In this document: positions 52,330 to 63,717 of the stretch, one piece after another
How the letters are laid out: each line of letters opens with the position of its first letter
Position numbering within the stretch: the stretch's first letter is position 1
DNA from: Rutidosis leptorrhynchoides
Taxonomy: Eukaryota > Streptophyta > Magnoliopsida > Asterales > Asteraceae
Length of the DNA stretch: 64,000 nt
Assembly: GCF_046630445.1 (NCBI RefSeq)
Contig: NC_092341.1
Location: 220,067,501 to 220,131,500 of the forward strand
Direction of reading: 5' to 3'
The notes under the pieces: generated by a model
Databases searched by the model: none
Told to the model about the DNA's origin: nothing
The model's input: only the letters and a program-made list of their open reading frames with translations
Made by a program: the position numbers and the translations under genes

Positions 52330-54507
52330 ATGCCTAGGTTCGGATTTTTTAGCAAGAAGGTAAAATTTACACCCCTAAACTCTTAAATTTCTTAGTTTTT
52401 GTGATAATTACCAATATTTTACCTAATTTGATTTTGTTAATTTCTAGTGTAATTATTGTTAAATTGTTAGTATATTATGCATGTATAACCTAGATTGATG
52501 CTATTTAACATGATTTGAAGCCAAAAACTTCAAAACTTTTAGAAAGCTAGGGTTTGTGTTCTTGAGCAATTTGGGGCTTTTTGATATAAACAGGTTATGG
52601 CCGATTTTTGTCATGAATTATTGCTAAATTAAGTAGTGTAACATGTTTAGGTAGCTAAATGATCCAAACTTTGATCCTAAACATAATTTTTGAAAATTAA
52701 AGTGGACTTTTTAGGTCTAAAATTCATGAACTTGATTAAATTGATGTAAATGCCATTTGAAACTTGTTTAATTGCTAGTAATGGTTATTTTGACATGTTA
52801 TTTGAGTAGAATGCTTATGAACTTTGTAAACATTTTCATATATGCTTATTTGAAAAAGTATAGAATTATTAAAATTGTAAAAATGTGTATAAGTTTAATT
52901 TTGATTGAACATGTTATTGTAATTGTTTCAAGTTGTTATTTTGCTAACACTAATGCATATTTGGATGCACAAATTTTGTGTTTAATGTGTTTTGCAGAAA
53001 AATACCGATACTGATGGTGCATCATCATCATCTAGACAACCTACTCCAGAACCTGAACCAGAAATGCAAATGAACCGGAGCAACAACAGGAACAACAACA
53101 ACCTGATCAACACGTACCATATTATGATCCGCAGCAAGAATATCTTAATGCCTACGTACAATTTCCAATTCATCCGATAATAGCACACCCAACGATTCAT
53201 GAAGAACAGTTGCATCCTAATTTGAGATTTGATCGAAGTTGGAGAGATTACCTGACGTATCAAAGTAACAAATTTAAACTGATAACGAAAAATGTAGAAG
53301 TGCCAAGGGTAATCGATTGGGAGCCTTTGAAAAGGGTCCAACTAGTTAACTCAGTTAGACTGCATCTGATCCAAAGGTATGGCAACTCTTCTTTTTCCGA
53401 TTGGGAACGTTTATTCATCATTCGTAGGCCTGTATATAAAGAGTGGTGCGTTGAGGTTAGGAGTACTATTTCACTTAATGCGGATGTAGATAGGTTAGAT
53501 GATAGAAGTTTTCTTAGATTTATACTTGGCCGTAGGATGTACAGGATGTACATGCTGGACATGGCCAGGGCTTTATAGATTTACACTCCTGGTGAATTAC
53601 TACTACCCGATTGTACAAATTTGATTTATCATGGGGAGCGGGTAGATAGGAATTTTGACGCGAACGCCGTCTGGAGGCGTATGTCAAATTATAATGTTTT
53701 TTGCTGGGAGGAAGACACTCCTATTTAGATATTAACAAAGCAGAGCTACGTATTATACATATATTTTTAGCTAATTCGATTACACAAAGAGGTAAAAACA
53801 AGGAGAAGATGACCTTACACGACTTATTTTACCTTAAGTGTATTCGAAACACTAGAAGCTTTGTTAATATCCCCTACTGTGTTGGTTTTTATCTGTCCAA
53901 AGTGGTAGCCAGAATACAGGACGGGGGAATAATAGGAGGAGGTATTTTTGTTACTTTCATTGGAGAGTATTTGGGTGTAGATAGGGATCAAGGGGGTCCA
54001 CTTATGGTATGTAGGGAACAGGATGATACTTTAGGATTGAAGGTCTATCAGGGTGCTAAGGTATTGAAAAGCAGACGCAATCAGGCAATACCATATGATG
54101 GTAGTCATCCTCAGGTAGAGAGAGGTTCAGATGAGAAAATGGAGGAAGTAGATGACATTAGGGATGTCATTAGGGAGGCTATGACTGACGTCTACCAGCG
54201 TATAGATGAAGTAGAAATGACAAATGAGGATAGACATAGTCGGTACGAGCAGTGGCACGCCCAGGATGTGTACGAGCATTCTAGGCAAAGACAGCATGAT
54301 AGATGGAACTATCATCAGCATCAGATTATGAGCCAGCTATCACCTCAGGATCACTACGTACCGACCCGACCTGCTTACTATCCTCCACACCAGCCCGATA
54401 TGCGACCACCATTTACTCTCTATGACCGTAACCAGGCCTATCAGTACACCTATAACCAACCATGGAACCCGCCCGATGGCATGAACTGGAACCCCTATCC
54501 AGATTGA
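52330..54507 (+). pseudogene. Spliced post-pol (env-position) ORF of A2
   Basis: Predicted exon 1 52330-52359 encodes MPRFGFFSKK and is followed by GTAAAA. A 638-bp AT-rich intron ends TTTTGCAG at 52997. Exon 2 continues in phase (KNTDTDGASSSSRQPTPEPEPE). A frameshift near 53070 moves the reading to the frame of HPNLRFDRSWRDYL, SDWERLFIIRRPVYKEW, FILGRRMYRMYMLDM. There is a stop at 53576-53578, another before 53730, and a further frameshift to LHDLFYLKCIRNTRSFVNIP, a coiled acidic stretch (EEVDDIRDVIREAMTDVYQ) and a Pro/Tyr-rich tail ending 54507. Position downstream of pol matches the ORF called env-like or ORF1-like in Athila elements. I see no signal peptide or transmembrane helix, so an envelope role is not supported here. 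Confidence 0.7.
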
Positions 54508-56644
54508 TATAGTTCCCGTTGGTAATTTGTATTTATCTTTTTATTATTTTTATTTATTTATGTTTAAACATATTATATTGTGATACTTTTAATGTAATGT
54601 TTAATATTTTTATTATGTTGTACTAATATTTCATATTTGATTTGAAAGTGAGATGTTAAGTTCCATTTCAATTTACCATGCATGTTATTATTTTTATGTA
54701 TGTATTTTGTCAGTTGTACACAAACAGGGTAAAACAGCGCATTTTCAAAGACTGACATTAAGTTCAGCAAAAGCTACTAATTTTGACGACAAAACGAAAA
54801 ACAAATGTAACAACAAGACGGAATGAATAAATGATGTGCTCCATTTATCATTCAGCAAACAAACGCCAATATGTTTGGAAACTTTGGTAAAATTTAATCA
54901 TTTTTCTACGCTAATCACCCTCAATAATTTAAATTATTACTGATTTCTTGCAAATGAGGGCATTGAAAGATTTTAAGTGTGGGAAGGGGTTAAATTCTTT
55001 CGGATTTTTAATTTAAACACTTGGTTACCATTAAAAATACTAGTAACGCAGTAGTTGTATTAGAATCTAGTGCTCTCTGATAATAAAGAACAGCCCTAGT
55101 CTTATATACTGACTACCCAATTCTAGTAAAAATTTTCAAAATTTTCAATTAAATGAACTCAAAATCATGTTTATACATATTTATGAGCGATAAAACTAGG
55201 TGTTAACACCGAAATTATTGTTACCTCGTAAAGGACATAAATTGAGAAACAACTTAAAATGTTAGAATTCATTTAAAATGGAATAGAGGACAATAAAAAG
55301 GCAAAGAAAGGAAAATAAAAGTTACCAAGTTATTTAAAACATATATCACATATTTTTGTACAAATAATTGAAGATACTTTTGTTTTGGACAAAATTAACC
55401 GTTTTACCCGGTAAATTGTAATATATTTGAAAGAAAGATGGATCTACAAGATGAATCAATTCCATCATTAAAAGGAAGTAAAGTCTTCCGAAAAAGACAC
55501 GCGCTTCTTGATTTAGGTCAGGAAGTTGTCGTCCAGACCAGTTGTAGAGTCTACGAAAAATCTTGAAAAGTTTTCTCGAAAATCAGCTGGAAATCCACGG
55601 ACCTCAGCATCAAACAGGGTCGCCAAGTGGTCAGACTTATCCTAACCATGAGAGGATCTGTCTCGTAAAATGGGGAGGGCGCCGTGTAAGCTGATCTGTC
55701 TCGTAAAATGGGGAGGGCGCCGTGCAAATTAGCTTGATAAGACTAATGAATCAGATTCCCAGAAAGGATAATCTCATTAAAGATCAAAAATCAGCTTTTA
55801 AGACTGATATTACTCAATCCTTGAGATTGACTTTTAAAGATTGAGAATTACAAACTCATGGAATTCGATGATATCTAAACTCGAGCTTGAACGAGAAAAT
55901 ATTTTGATCAAAATTATAAACCGATTTGTTTTCTGAAAATCCATTTTTAATGCGTTCATTACCATTGAACGTAAAATCCTAAGAATTCACCTGGAATTCA
56001 TTAGGTCACCTGAACCAAATCGGGTGTCAATCGTAAGAACGGTGGTTGCATAGCATGGTCAAAGACAGGACCTTGTGCCAGACCGAAAAATTATAGGGTG
56101 ATCTTTACTATTGCTCCTACAAAAGATAGTAATTGCATCCGACACGTTATAGACCATAATCAAAAGCATGTCACGGGACATTGCCTTAACAGTTGCTTGT
56201 TCAACGATTTCCTTTACAACCGGACGGTAGTTTACTTAAAGGTAATATACGGAGCAAGTATACTGGACGTGTTGCTTTCCCAATACAAGGTTAGCAAGTG
56301 GGTGACACAAAACCTCAAGTTTTGAGCTAAAATTTTCAAATCTGAAACCCACCAAACCCACAAAAACAATTTGCAAACACCGGTGAAGGGTTATTCCGGA
56401 AAACTTATCTAGGGTAAAAGCTAGATTAAATTTTCAAAAGATCAAATGTTTTCATAAAGATTCAATTTACTAAAGGATCTAAATTTTCATAGTCATGTGG
56501 GACTGTAAACCACATCGTTACTACCAATGTTCATACCGCCATATAGAAATCACTGATGTACAAAGTGTGAAGAATAAAGAAGTGATTCTAGTATTTCAAG
56601 ACTATATTGCTTGAGGACAAGCAACGCTCAAGTGTGGAAATATT
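54508..56644 (+). other. 3' non-coding region and polypurine tract of A2
   Basis: About 2.1 kb without gene. It contains a tandem duplication (55655-55724) and ends with TTGCTTGAGGACAAGCAACG and AAGTGTGGAAATATT (to 56644), the plus-strand priming region, exactly at the 3' LTR. Confidence 0.8.
55655..55724 (+). repeat. Direct duplication, 38-bp period
   Basis: A 32-bp core beginning GATCTGTCTCGTAAAATGGG and ending GGCGCCGTG occurs at 55655-55686 and 55693-55724 without mismatch, separated by 6 bp. Confidence 0.9.
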
Positions 56645-57245
56645 TGATAATGCTAAAAACGAACATATATTTCATAGCATTATCCCTCAAGAAAGACAAG
56701 ATTTTAGTTGCAATTGTTCTATTTACAAGTGATATTCGTTTAAATAATAAAAGGTGAAGACAAAAGACAGATTCGATGAATTGAAGACGCAAACGACCAA
56801 AAAGCTAAAAAGTACAAAGTACAATCAAAATGGTTCAAATTATTGATGAGAAACGTCTCAAAATTACAAGAGTACAAGGCGCAAAACGCAAAGCACAAGA
56901 TATTAAATTGTACGCAAGGACGTTCGAAAATCCGGAACCGGGACCAGAGTCAACTCTCAATGCTCTATGCAACGGACTAAAAATTACAAGTCAACTATGC
57001 ACATGAATATAATATAATATATAATTAATTCTTAAAATTATATATATATTATATTATTTAATAAAACCGTCGGCAAACAAGAAAACAAATCAATGTGAGC
57101 TGGAAAAGCAGGCCATGCGATCGCATGGCCTGGAAGTGAAAAATCCATGCGATCGCATGGCAGCAGATGCCTGGCCACATCTATAAATTTCAGCATTTTC
57201 GGTCGAATGTTTACATCTTTTTCTCTTCTCTATCTCTCAACGTAA

Positions 57246-57336
<91 letters not shown>

Positions 57337-58574
57337 TTTAATAATAATAAGGGTATGTTAGCGAATGTTGTAAGTGTGTAAGTCGAAATTCTGTCCGTGT
57401 AACGCTACGCTATTATTAATCATTGTAAGTTATGTTCAACCTTTTTAAATTAATGTCTCGTAGCTAAGTTATTATTATGCTTATTTAAACCGAAGTAATC
57501 ATGATGTTGGGCTAAAATATTAAGACGGGGTAATTGGACTTTGTACCATAATTGGGGTTTGGACAAAAGAACGACACTTGTGGAAATTAGACTATGGGCT
57601 ATTAATGGGCTTTATATTTGTTTAATTAAATGATAGTTTGTTAATTTAATATAAAGATTTACAATTGGACGTACCTATAAATAACCATATACACTCGATC
57701 GGGCACGATGGGCGGGATATTTATAAGTACTAATAATCGTTCATTTAACCGGACACGGAAATGGATTAATAATCAATGGACTTATTAAAACAGGGGTGAA
57801 TTATATACAAGGAAAATTGGTATAATTATAGTTTAAGTCCCCAATTAGTTGGAATATTTGACTTCGGATATAAGAATAATTTGATGAGGACACTCGCACT
57901 TTATATTTATGACTGATGGACTGTTATGGACAAAAACCAGACGGACATATTGAATAATCCAGGACAAAGGACAATTAACTCATGGTAATAAACTAAAATT
58001 AACACGTCAAACATCATGATTACGGAAGTTTAAATAAGCATAATTCCTTTATTTCATATTTAATTGCACTTTTAATTATCGCACTTTAATTTATTGTCAT
58101 TTTAATTATTGCACTTTTTAATTATCGCAATTTTATTTATTGTCATTTTATTTATCGCACTTTAATTTATCGCACTTAAATTATTGTTATTTACTTTACT
58201 CTTTAAATTAAGTTTTATTTTTAATATTTTACATTAGGTATTAACTGCAACTAAAGTTTTAAAATCGACAAACCGGTAATTAAACGGTAAAAACCTCTTT
58301 TATAATAATAATACTACTTATAACCAAATATATTTATATACAAATATAGTTTTTAAAAATATAGCGTTAAACTTGGCTAGCTCCCTGTGGAACGAACCGG
58401 ACTTACTAAAAACTACACTACTGTACGATTAGGTACACTGCCTATAAGTGTTGTAGCAAGGTTTAGGTATATCCACTCTATAAATAAATAAATAACTTGT
58501 GTAAAATTATATTGTTTTTAATAGTATTTCGTAGTAAAATATAAGCTATTTCGTATACACCTCTACGCACATCA
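56645..58574 (+). repeat. 3' LTR of A2
   Basis: 1930 bp, near-identical to the 5' LTR. It lacks the first long (TA)n tract but has a longer second one (about 57248-57332). Ends ACGCACATCA followed by target duplication GTTTT. Confidence 0.93.
57113..57188 (+). promoter_or_regulatory. Palindrome pair plus TATAAAT, 3' LTR of A2
   Basis: CCATGCGATCGCATGG at 57113-57128 and 57145-57160, both perfect. TATAAAT at 57182-57188. Could drive read-through transcription into the right flank. Confidence 0.82.
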
Positions 58575-58611
58575 GTTTTAAACTTTAAATATTTAATATT
58601 GCAACAGTATA

Positions 58612-58692
58612 ACAAATGTAAGAATGGAACAGTGGTTTGAAGCATGTGATGTTGATCGAGCGGTTCTGGGTTTGAGTCCCAGCTAATCCTTC
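58612..58692 (+). other. tRNA-like (SINE-like) segment
   Basis: GGAACAGTGGTTTGAAG (weak A-box) and, about 45 bp on, TGGGTTTGAGTCCCAGC (B-box) give the layout of a pol III internal promoter. No clear SINE body or tail, and it is followed by T-rich DNA. Confidence 0.4.
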
Positions 58693-58699
58693 CCTATTG

Positions 58700-59170
58700 G
58701 AATTCTCTTTTTATAAAGTTTTCAAGCTAACCCCTCTCATTTTTCTCTTTTTTACTCTTTTTACTCATTGATACATTCTTTCGAGTTTTCATAGTACATC
58801 CCTTTTTTTTATTTTTTATTTTATTTTTTTTTAACTCAATCATCCTACTCCCATTCTTTTATTTTTAAATTCTTTTTTATATGCCTTCTTTTATTCTTTT
58901 CTGTCTACTTTTTTTTAATATTTTATTTAAACTATTTTATTTTACTTTTTTTTCTTTGCATTTTTTTTTACTCTCATACTTTACTATTAAATAACAAGAA
59001 TATTTAAATTATTGATTTGAAACATATTTTCTATTTGATTTTTTAGGATTATTAACGTTTAAGTATTTAATTTAAAATATAAGTTGTGTATAATGCAAAA
59101 CTGATGGATTATATTAAATAAAAAAAAAGTAGGGGGTCCGTTGCCGCAACGCGCGACTAACCCTATAACT
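58700..59170. repeat. T-rich repeat, second copy of the A1/A2 flanking sequence
   Basis: 58971-59165 matches 33141-33345 (shared TTTACTATTAAATAACAAGAA, GATTTGAAACATATTTT, CGTTTAAGTATTT) and ends with CCGTTGCCGCAACGCGCG where the first copy has CCGCTGCAACGCGCGG. An inverted relative, CCGCGCGTTGCTGCGG, lies at 59283-59298. Possibly termini of a small non-autonomous transposon. Confidence 0.6.
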
Positions 59171-59384
59171 TGTTGACTATATATGAGAAATATTACTTGG
59201 ATTCGAGCAAGAGGAAGTTTAATATTATTAAATTTGAATGTCAAAATTACCTAGCAATCTTTAAAACTAGAGAAAGTTTGAACCGCGCGTTGCTGCGGTT
59301 TCATTTAGATATACGTTGTTTGATACCCGTTTTTAGTATCAGACGATATTTATGTACAAAATGACTACGTAAAAAGAAAGAAAA
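59171..59384. other. Non-coding stretch
   Basis: About 200 bp. Apart from the inverted GC-rich block at 59283-59298 I see nothing in it. Confidence 0.5.
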
Positions 59385-59475
59385 TATTAGGAGGACTCGA
59401 ACCCAAGTATTTTCCCTTACAAACTCATGAACTTACCACTTACTATAGTCATCCATTTGATAAAATTATATATAT
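59385..59475 (-). other. tRNA-like (SINE-like) segment
   Basis: The minus strand contains CTTGGGTTCGAGTCCTCC, a perfect B-box, preceded 45 bp upstream by ATAGTAAGTGGTAAG as a possible A-box. Confidence 0.45.
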
Positions 59476-59994
59476 ACACATACGAAGTATAATTTATCCA
59501 AAATAAAAAAAGCTCCGTTTTGAAAATAATTAGTTGTTTTTTTTCGTAAAATTATTTCGAGTTGAACGATGGTGACGGAGAAACCTAACTCGCGACGGGA
59601 AAAAAGATAAATCCCTAAAAAAAATATTGGGTGAGTTTATTTAGTTATTATTATAAAAAAGTGTAGAGGTAAATTTTAGTCCCTTAAATTATAGCATTTA
59701 CCCAAAAAACTTACAAATTTTACCCCTAAATTATTGGGTATATGACAAAAGCCTTCATTGGCCAAAACACAAATGGTTGGGAATGAAACGACCAACTTTT
59801 TGGTTGTTATTAGTAGATATTAAAATTATATCAATAAATACAAATACAGTATAGTCTAATTATCTTATGCTTGTTCTATATCTAGACATATAACCAAACG
59901 CAACCTAAGGCTATGATAAGTTGATAACAAGTCTACTATCCGAGGGAATGGGCGGTAAACCCCCCCCCCCCCCCCCCCCCCTTCTAGCTCCCTC
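59476..59994. other. Non-coding stretch ending in poly-C
   Basis: No gene recognised. 59960-59981 is a run of 22 C. Such a run is prone to sequencing or assembly error. Confidence 0.6.
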
Positions 59995-61709
59995 CTCCGC
60001 TACCCACGCAACGCGATGTGCGGAAGGCACCTTGGGTGGATTCAAGGGTAAAGGATGTATGAACGGAGTCTGATAATTTATCCCATATATATTTTTGATT
60101 ATTTTCAACTTGTATCTTTTGTATTGTAGGATAGCAAATAAAACAAATCAAATTAAAGAATCACTTACTTTTTGCTTTCTCTTTTAGCTTGAAGTTTTTA
60201 AAACATCGAATGAAAAAAATTCACCGTAGCTTATTGTGTATTTGTGTTTTAGTGAGCCTTTATTTGTGGATTGAAAAAAATTCACCGTAGCTTATTGTGT
60301 ATTTGTGTTTTAGTGAGCCTTTATTTGTGGATTATAATGAACGAGAAATGGCTCATGTGTTGTGACAGAAAATGATTGCACTTTATACCTTAAACTATTT
60401 AAAAATAAATAACTTATGACGTCATGCTAACATTAAAAGCTATTGCTCATCAACTACGTACAATTGTTCGAGGTGCGGAAATGGAAAGGTTTGGCGTGTT
60501 CATTAAGGACATTTGAGTTCTATATATGTTCGGTTTCATGGGTCACAACTTTCTTTTGTATTGGTAATTAGTCGTATTCGTTTATTTTAAGTTTGGTTTC
60601 GAAGCATTTAGTTTAGGTGAGGCTCAGTTTAGATAGTTCGTTTTGTTAGCCGATTTCTAGGTACGAGCCTCATCCCTTGTATTTCTTGTTGAGTTCGTTT
60701 TCTTTTTGAAAACGTCTTATGTTTTTATAAAAGTTTTCGTTATTTTCGCCGGAAAAAAAAAAAAAAAAACTACGTACAATTAGTGTATATCATACTCTAA
60801 CTCTAGAAACCTTAAGCTCGCATTTGTTGCCAATAGGGAATCACTTGCACTCCGCTACCCACGCAACGCGATGTGCGGAAGGCACCTTGGGTGGATTCAA
60901 GGGTAAAGGATGTATGAACGGAGTCTGATAATTTATCCCATATATATTTTTGATTATTTTCAACTTGTATCTTTTGTATTGTAGGATAGCAAATAAAACA
61001 AATCAAATTAAAGAATCACTTACTTTTTGCTTTCTCTTTTAGCTTGAAGTTTTTAAAACATCGAATGAAAAAAATTCACCGTAGCTTATTGTGTATTTGT
61101 GTTTTAGTGAGCCTTTATTTGTGGATTGAAAAAAATTCACCGTAGCTTATTGTGTATTTGTGTTTTAGTGAGCCTTTATTTGTGGATTATAATGAACGAG
61201 AAATGGCTCATGTGTTGTGACAGAAAATGATTGCACTTTATACCTTAAACTATTTAAAAATAAATAACTTATGACGTCATGCTAACATTAAAAGCTATTG
61301 CTCATCAACTACGTATAATTGTTCGAGGTGCGGAAATGGAAAGGTTTGGCGTGTTCATTAAGGACATTTGAGTTCTATATATGTTCGGTTTCATGGGTCA
61401 CAACTTTCTTTTGTATTGGTAATTAGTCGTATTCGTTTATTTTAAGTTTGGTTTCGAAGCATTTAGTTTAGGTGAGGCTCAGTTTAGATAGTTCGTTTTG
61501 TTAGCCGATTTCTAGGTACGAGCCTCATCCCTTGTATTTCTTGTTGAGTTAGTTTTCTTTTTGAAAACGTCTTATGTTTTTATAAAAGTTTTCGTTATTT
61601 TCGCCGAAAAAAAAAAAAAAAAAAAAAAACTACGTACAATTAGTGTATATCATACTCTAACTCTAGAAACCTTAAGCTCACATTTGTTGCCAATAGGGAA
61701 GCACTTGCA
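59995..61709. repeat. Tandem duplication, two copies of about 855 bp
   Basis: Copy 1 59995-60849 and copy 2 60850-61709 are almost identical. The visible differences are a few substitutions and the length of a poly-A run (about 18 against 22-23). Each begins CTCCGCTACCCACGCAACGC and ends ...CACTTGCA inside the start of the HISN2 exon. The copies meet without spacer. Confidence 0.95.
60212..60333. repeat. 61-bp internal tandem repeat (also at 61067-61188)
   Basis: Two head-to-tail 61-bp units starting GAAAAAAATTCACCGTAGC. The same pair recurs 855 bp later, so this small duplication happened before the large one. Confidence 0.93.
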
Positions 61710-61841
61710 TCCACAATTTCACCCAAGAAGGCAACTTTTTATAGCAGATCAAGATCAACATTGTGGACGAAGGGAGAAACATCCTTCAATTTCATTAATG
61801 TTCATGATATCTTCCTTGATAGTGATCGTGATTGTGATTCT
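61689..61841 (+). pseudogene. HISN2: HISN2 exon fragment (phosphoribosyl-AMP cyclohydrolase)
   Basis: Reads ANREALASTISPKKATFYSR, SRSTLWTKGETSFNFINVHD and IFLDSDRDCDS, then a donor GTAAGT at 61842. This is the cyclohydrolase active-site region (the WTKGETS block) of the bifunctional plastid enzyme of histidine biosynthesis, PRA-CH/PRA-PH. Only this exon is present; the following exon (IYLGKPDGPTCHTG in plants) is not found downstream. Its first codons (ANRE) are also present at 60834-60845 as part of the tandem duplication. A fragment, presumably captured or left by rearrangement. Confidence 0.8.
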
Positions 61842-61987
61842 GTAAGTTTCTTCATGTTTCATAACGGGTCAAAGCAGGGCTCAAATGGGTAATCTGTAGC
61901 TCAGGTTGAAACAAGTTGGTCGGCTCAACACATAAATATCTAAACATTACTATTATGTTATGGTGTTTGCTTTTTAAGACTTGTAAA

Positions 61988-62092
61988 GGACCTATCGATT
62001 TTGCTAGCAACTACCAAGACCAAGAAACATTGCTTTACAAATCTGTCATGAGAAATGAATACGACCGTAAGGCTAAGGCAGTCATCAACCTG
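61988..62092 (+). pseudogene. Unidentified exon-like fragment
   Basis: An open stretch GPIDFASNYQDQETLLYKSV followed by MRNEYDRKAKAVINL, ending at a possible donor (CTG then GTATTT). Codon use and composition look like a real protein exon, and it sits between the HISN2 and ACC oxidase fragments on the same strand. I do not recognise the protein. A matching acceptor upstream is only weak. Confidence 0.4.
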
Positions 62093-63096
62093 GTATTTTT
62101 ATCAAAACACATGCTATATATAAACTGGCTATTAGATAGCACCAATATCTCTACTTGGTTAAGTTATGCCTTAAGTTTGATGATACCCTTCTAGCTGCCA
62201 GTGATATGTTGTTGGTAGCCTTTTAAACTACTTGTCTCGATAATATCGCAATCAAGAGTCGAATTAGCATTCTCGCACCTGATAACAAATCCATAGCACG
62301 AAAATCATTTTATACATATTTAATAACATCAACAAAACAAGAGTGAACAAGTTAGAAATACCATTATTAAAAGTCATCATTAATCCATTTAATTTATATT
62401 TAATGTGAGAAACTGAATGGTACAGGGAGATGCTACCATGTAGATGGATTAATGATGCTTGTGAAAACTGGGGGATTCTTTGAGGTATGTTATGGTAAAT
62501 TAATAATTAATATGTGAATAATTAGACCATTATCATATATGTACATGTACTGCAGGAGGAGATTATAAAGGGGGTGACAATTCAAGTACTACTAAAATTC
62601 CAGCGTAACTAATTAACACACAAACCCTAATTCAAACTCTTTAAAATCTTTAAATTTCAGATAACTCATACAAATAAATCCTTAACCTAGAGTTAAACAC
62701 AAACTTCGTATTATATTTAAATCTGGCAAAAAAAAAAAAATAAATAAAAAAAAAAATAATAATAACTACTTATGATAAATGGGTCTATATGCTTTCCCAT
62801 TCTCTCCAAATCAGACAAGTATCCAGATAAACTATTTGTTTTACAAAACATAACAATGACTTCTCACAAATCATATTCCACTCTTCATTATAAAACGCTA
62901 ATTAACGATATCAACGTGTTACTTTTCTTAAAAAAGTTGATTTTGATACTATTAATGCTGAGAATCCTGTTGACTTTGATGCAACATAGAAGTATTCAAC
63001 CCTTATCTATGTATTTCTATATTTTGTATCTTTCAGCTGTGTTGTTTGATACAAAATTTTGTCTATTTAATATATAATCTTTGTAAGTATATGCAG
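62093..63096 (+). other. Intron-like and unrecognised sequence among the gene fragments
   Basis: Apart from the ACC oxidase piece, this is AT-rich sequence with an A-rich run near 62730-62760. A possible acceptor TACTGCAG at 62549-62556 is followed by a short open stretch GGDYKGGDNSSTTKIPA and a stop. I cannot assign it. Confidence 0.4.
62407..62484 (+). pseudogene. ACC oxidase exon 1 fragment, frameshifted
   Basis: In shifting frames the strand gives EKLNG, then DATM-stop-M, then NDACENWG and GFFE, followed directly by GTATGT. ACC oxidases (ethylene synthesis) have EKLNGEER...MIKDACENWGFFE, with the first intron right after FFE, so the donor is at the expected place. There is at least one stop and two frameshifts. 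Too short to be certain. Confidence 0.5.
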
Positions 63097-63311
63097 GAAT
63101 CATTAGCAAGTCGTCATGGGTCCCAATGTGGATTTTGTACACCGGGATTTATCATGTCGATGTACGCATTATTACGGTCTAGCAAAACTCCACCTACTGA
63201 AGAAGAACAGATGGAAGAAAGTTTAGCTGGAAATTTGTGTCGATGTACTGGTTATCGACCAATTCTCGATGCGTTTCGTGTCTTTGCTAAAACTAATGAT
63301 TTATTATATAC
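63097..63311 (+). pseudogene. XDH: Xanthine dehydrogenase exon fragment (2Fe-2S domain)
   Basis: After acceptor ATATGCAG (63089-63096) the frame reads [56 protein letters not shown] and [18 protein letters not shown] and CRCTGYRP hold the four Cys of the second [2Fe-2S] cluster of molybdenum hydroxylases. The SMYALLRS and [14 protein letters not shown] wording is that of plant xanthine dehydrogenase (purine catabolism). The frame shows no lesion until 63312, where it is cut by an LTR beginning TGTAGACG. No other XDH exon (FAD or Moco domains) is present in the window. Confidence 0.85.
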
Positions 63312-63550
63312 TGTAGACGAACTTTGGACCTTAGATCAAACGTATTAACCTAGATTAACGGCGGAAACGATAACTAGGGCGAGTCGAATACTTAATTAAC
63401 TATCGGGATCAATCTAACCAACAACTAGTTGATATAATCGATGCCTAAAGCCTTGTATTCGGTTGGGGATTGGTCTGGGACGATAGACACAGAGTTATAC
63501 GACGGCTAAAGGGTTTTTTGGTGTGTAACCTTACAATAAACCACAAAACC

Positions 63551-63551
63551 C

Positions 63552-63629
<78 letters not shown>
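63551..63629. repeat. (TA)n microsatellite
   Basis: About 80 bp of pure TA inside the copia-type LTR, immediately downstream (minus strand) of the palindrome cluster. Confidence 0.95.
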
Positions 63630-63631
<2 letters not shown>

Positions 63632-63636
63632 TCAGT

Positions 63637-63717
63637 GACCATCGGCCGGTGGTCTGAGACCTACGGCCGATGGTGAGAGTCCCTCGACCGATAGTCCCTA
63701 CCATCGGTCGATGGTCT
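63637..63717. repeat. Cluster of CATCGGCCGATGG-like palindromes
   Basis: GACCATCGGCCGGTGGTC (63637-63654, one mismatch from palindromic), CTACGGCCGATGGT (63661-63674), CTCGACCGATAG (63683-63694) and ACCATCGGTCGATGGT (63700-63715, 7-bp perfect arms). TGGTCTGAG follows the first and last copies. Confidence 0.88.

Noticed and set aside
53210..54507. Viral-type envelope protein
   Set aside because: No signal peptide, transmembrane helix or glycoprotein features are visible. Only the position is env-like.
61561..61845. A 94-codon ORF with a Lys run over the HISN2 exon
   Set aside because: Wrong frame. The exon homology is in another frame and begins at about 61689.
63312..63348. XDH exon continuing as [11 protein letters not shown]
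   Set aside because: No resemblance to XDH. The sequence coincides with the LTR terminus TGTAGACG.
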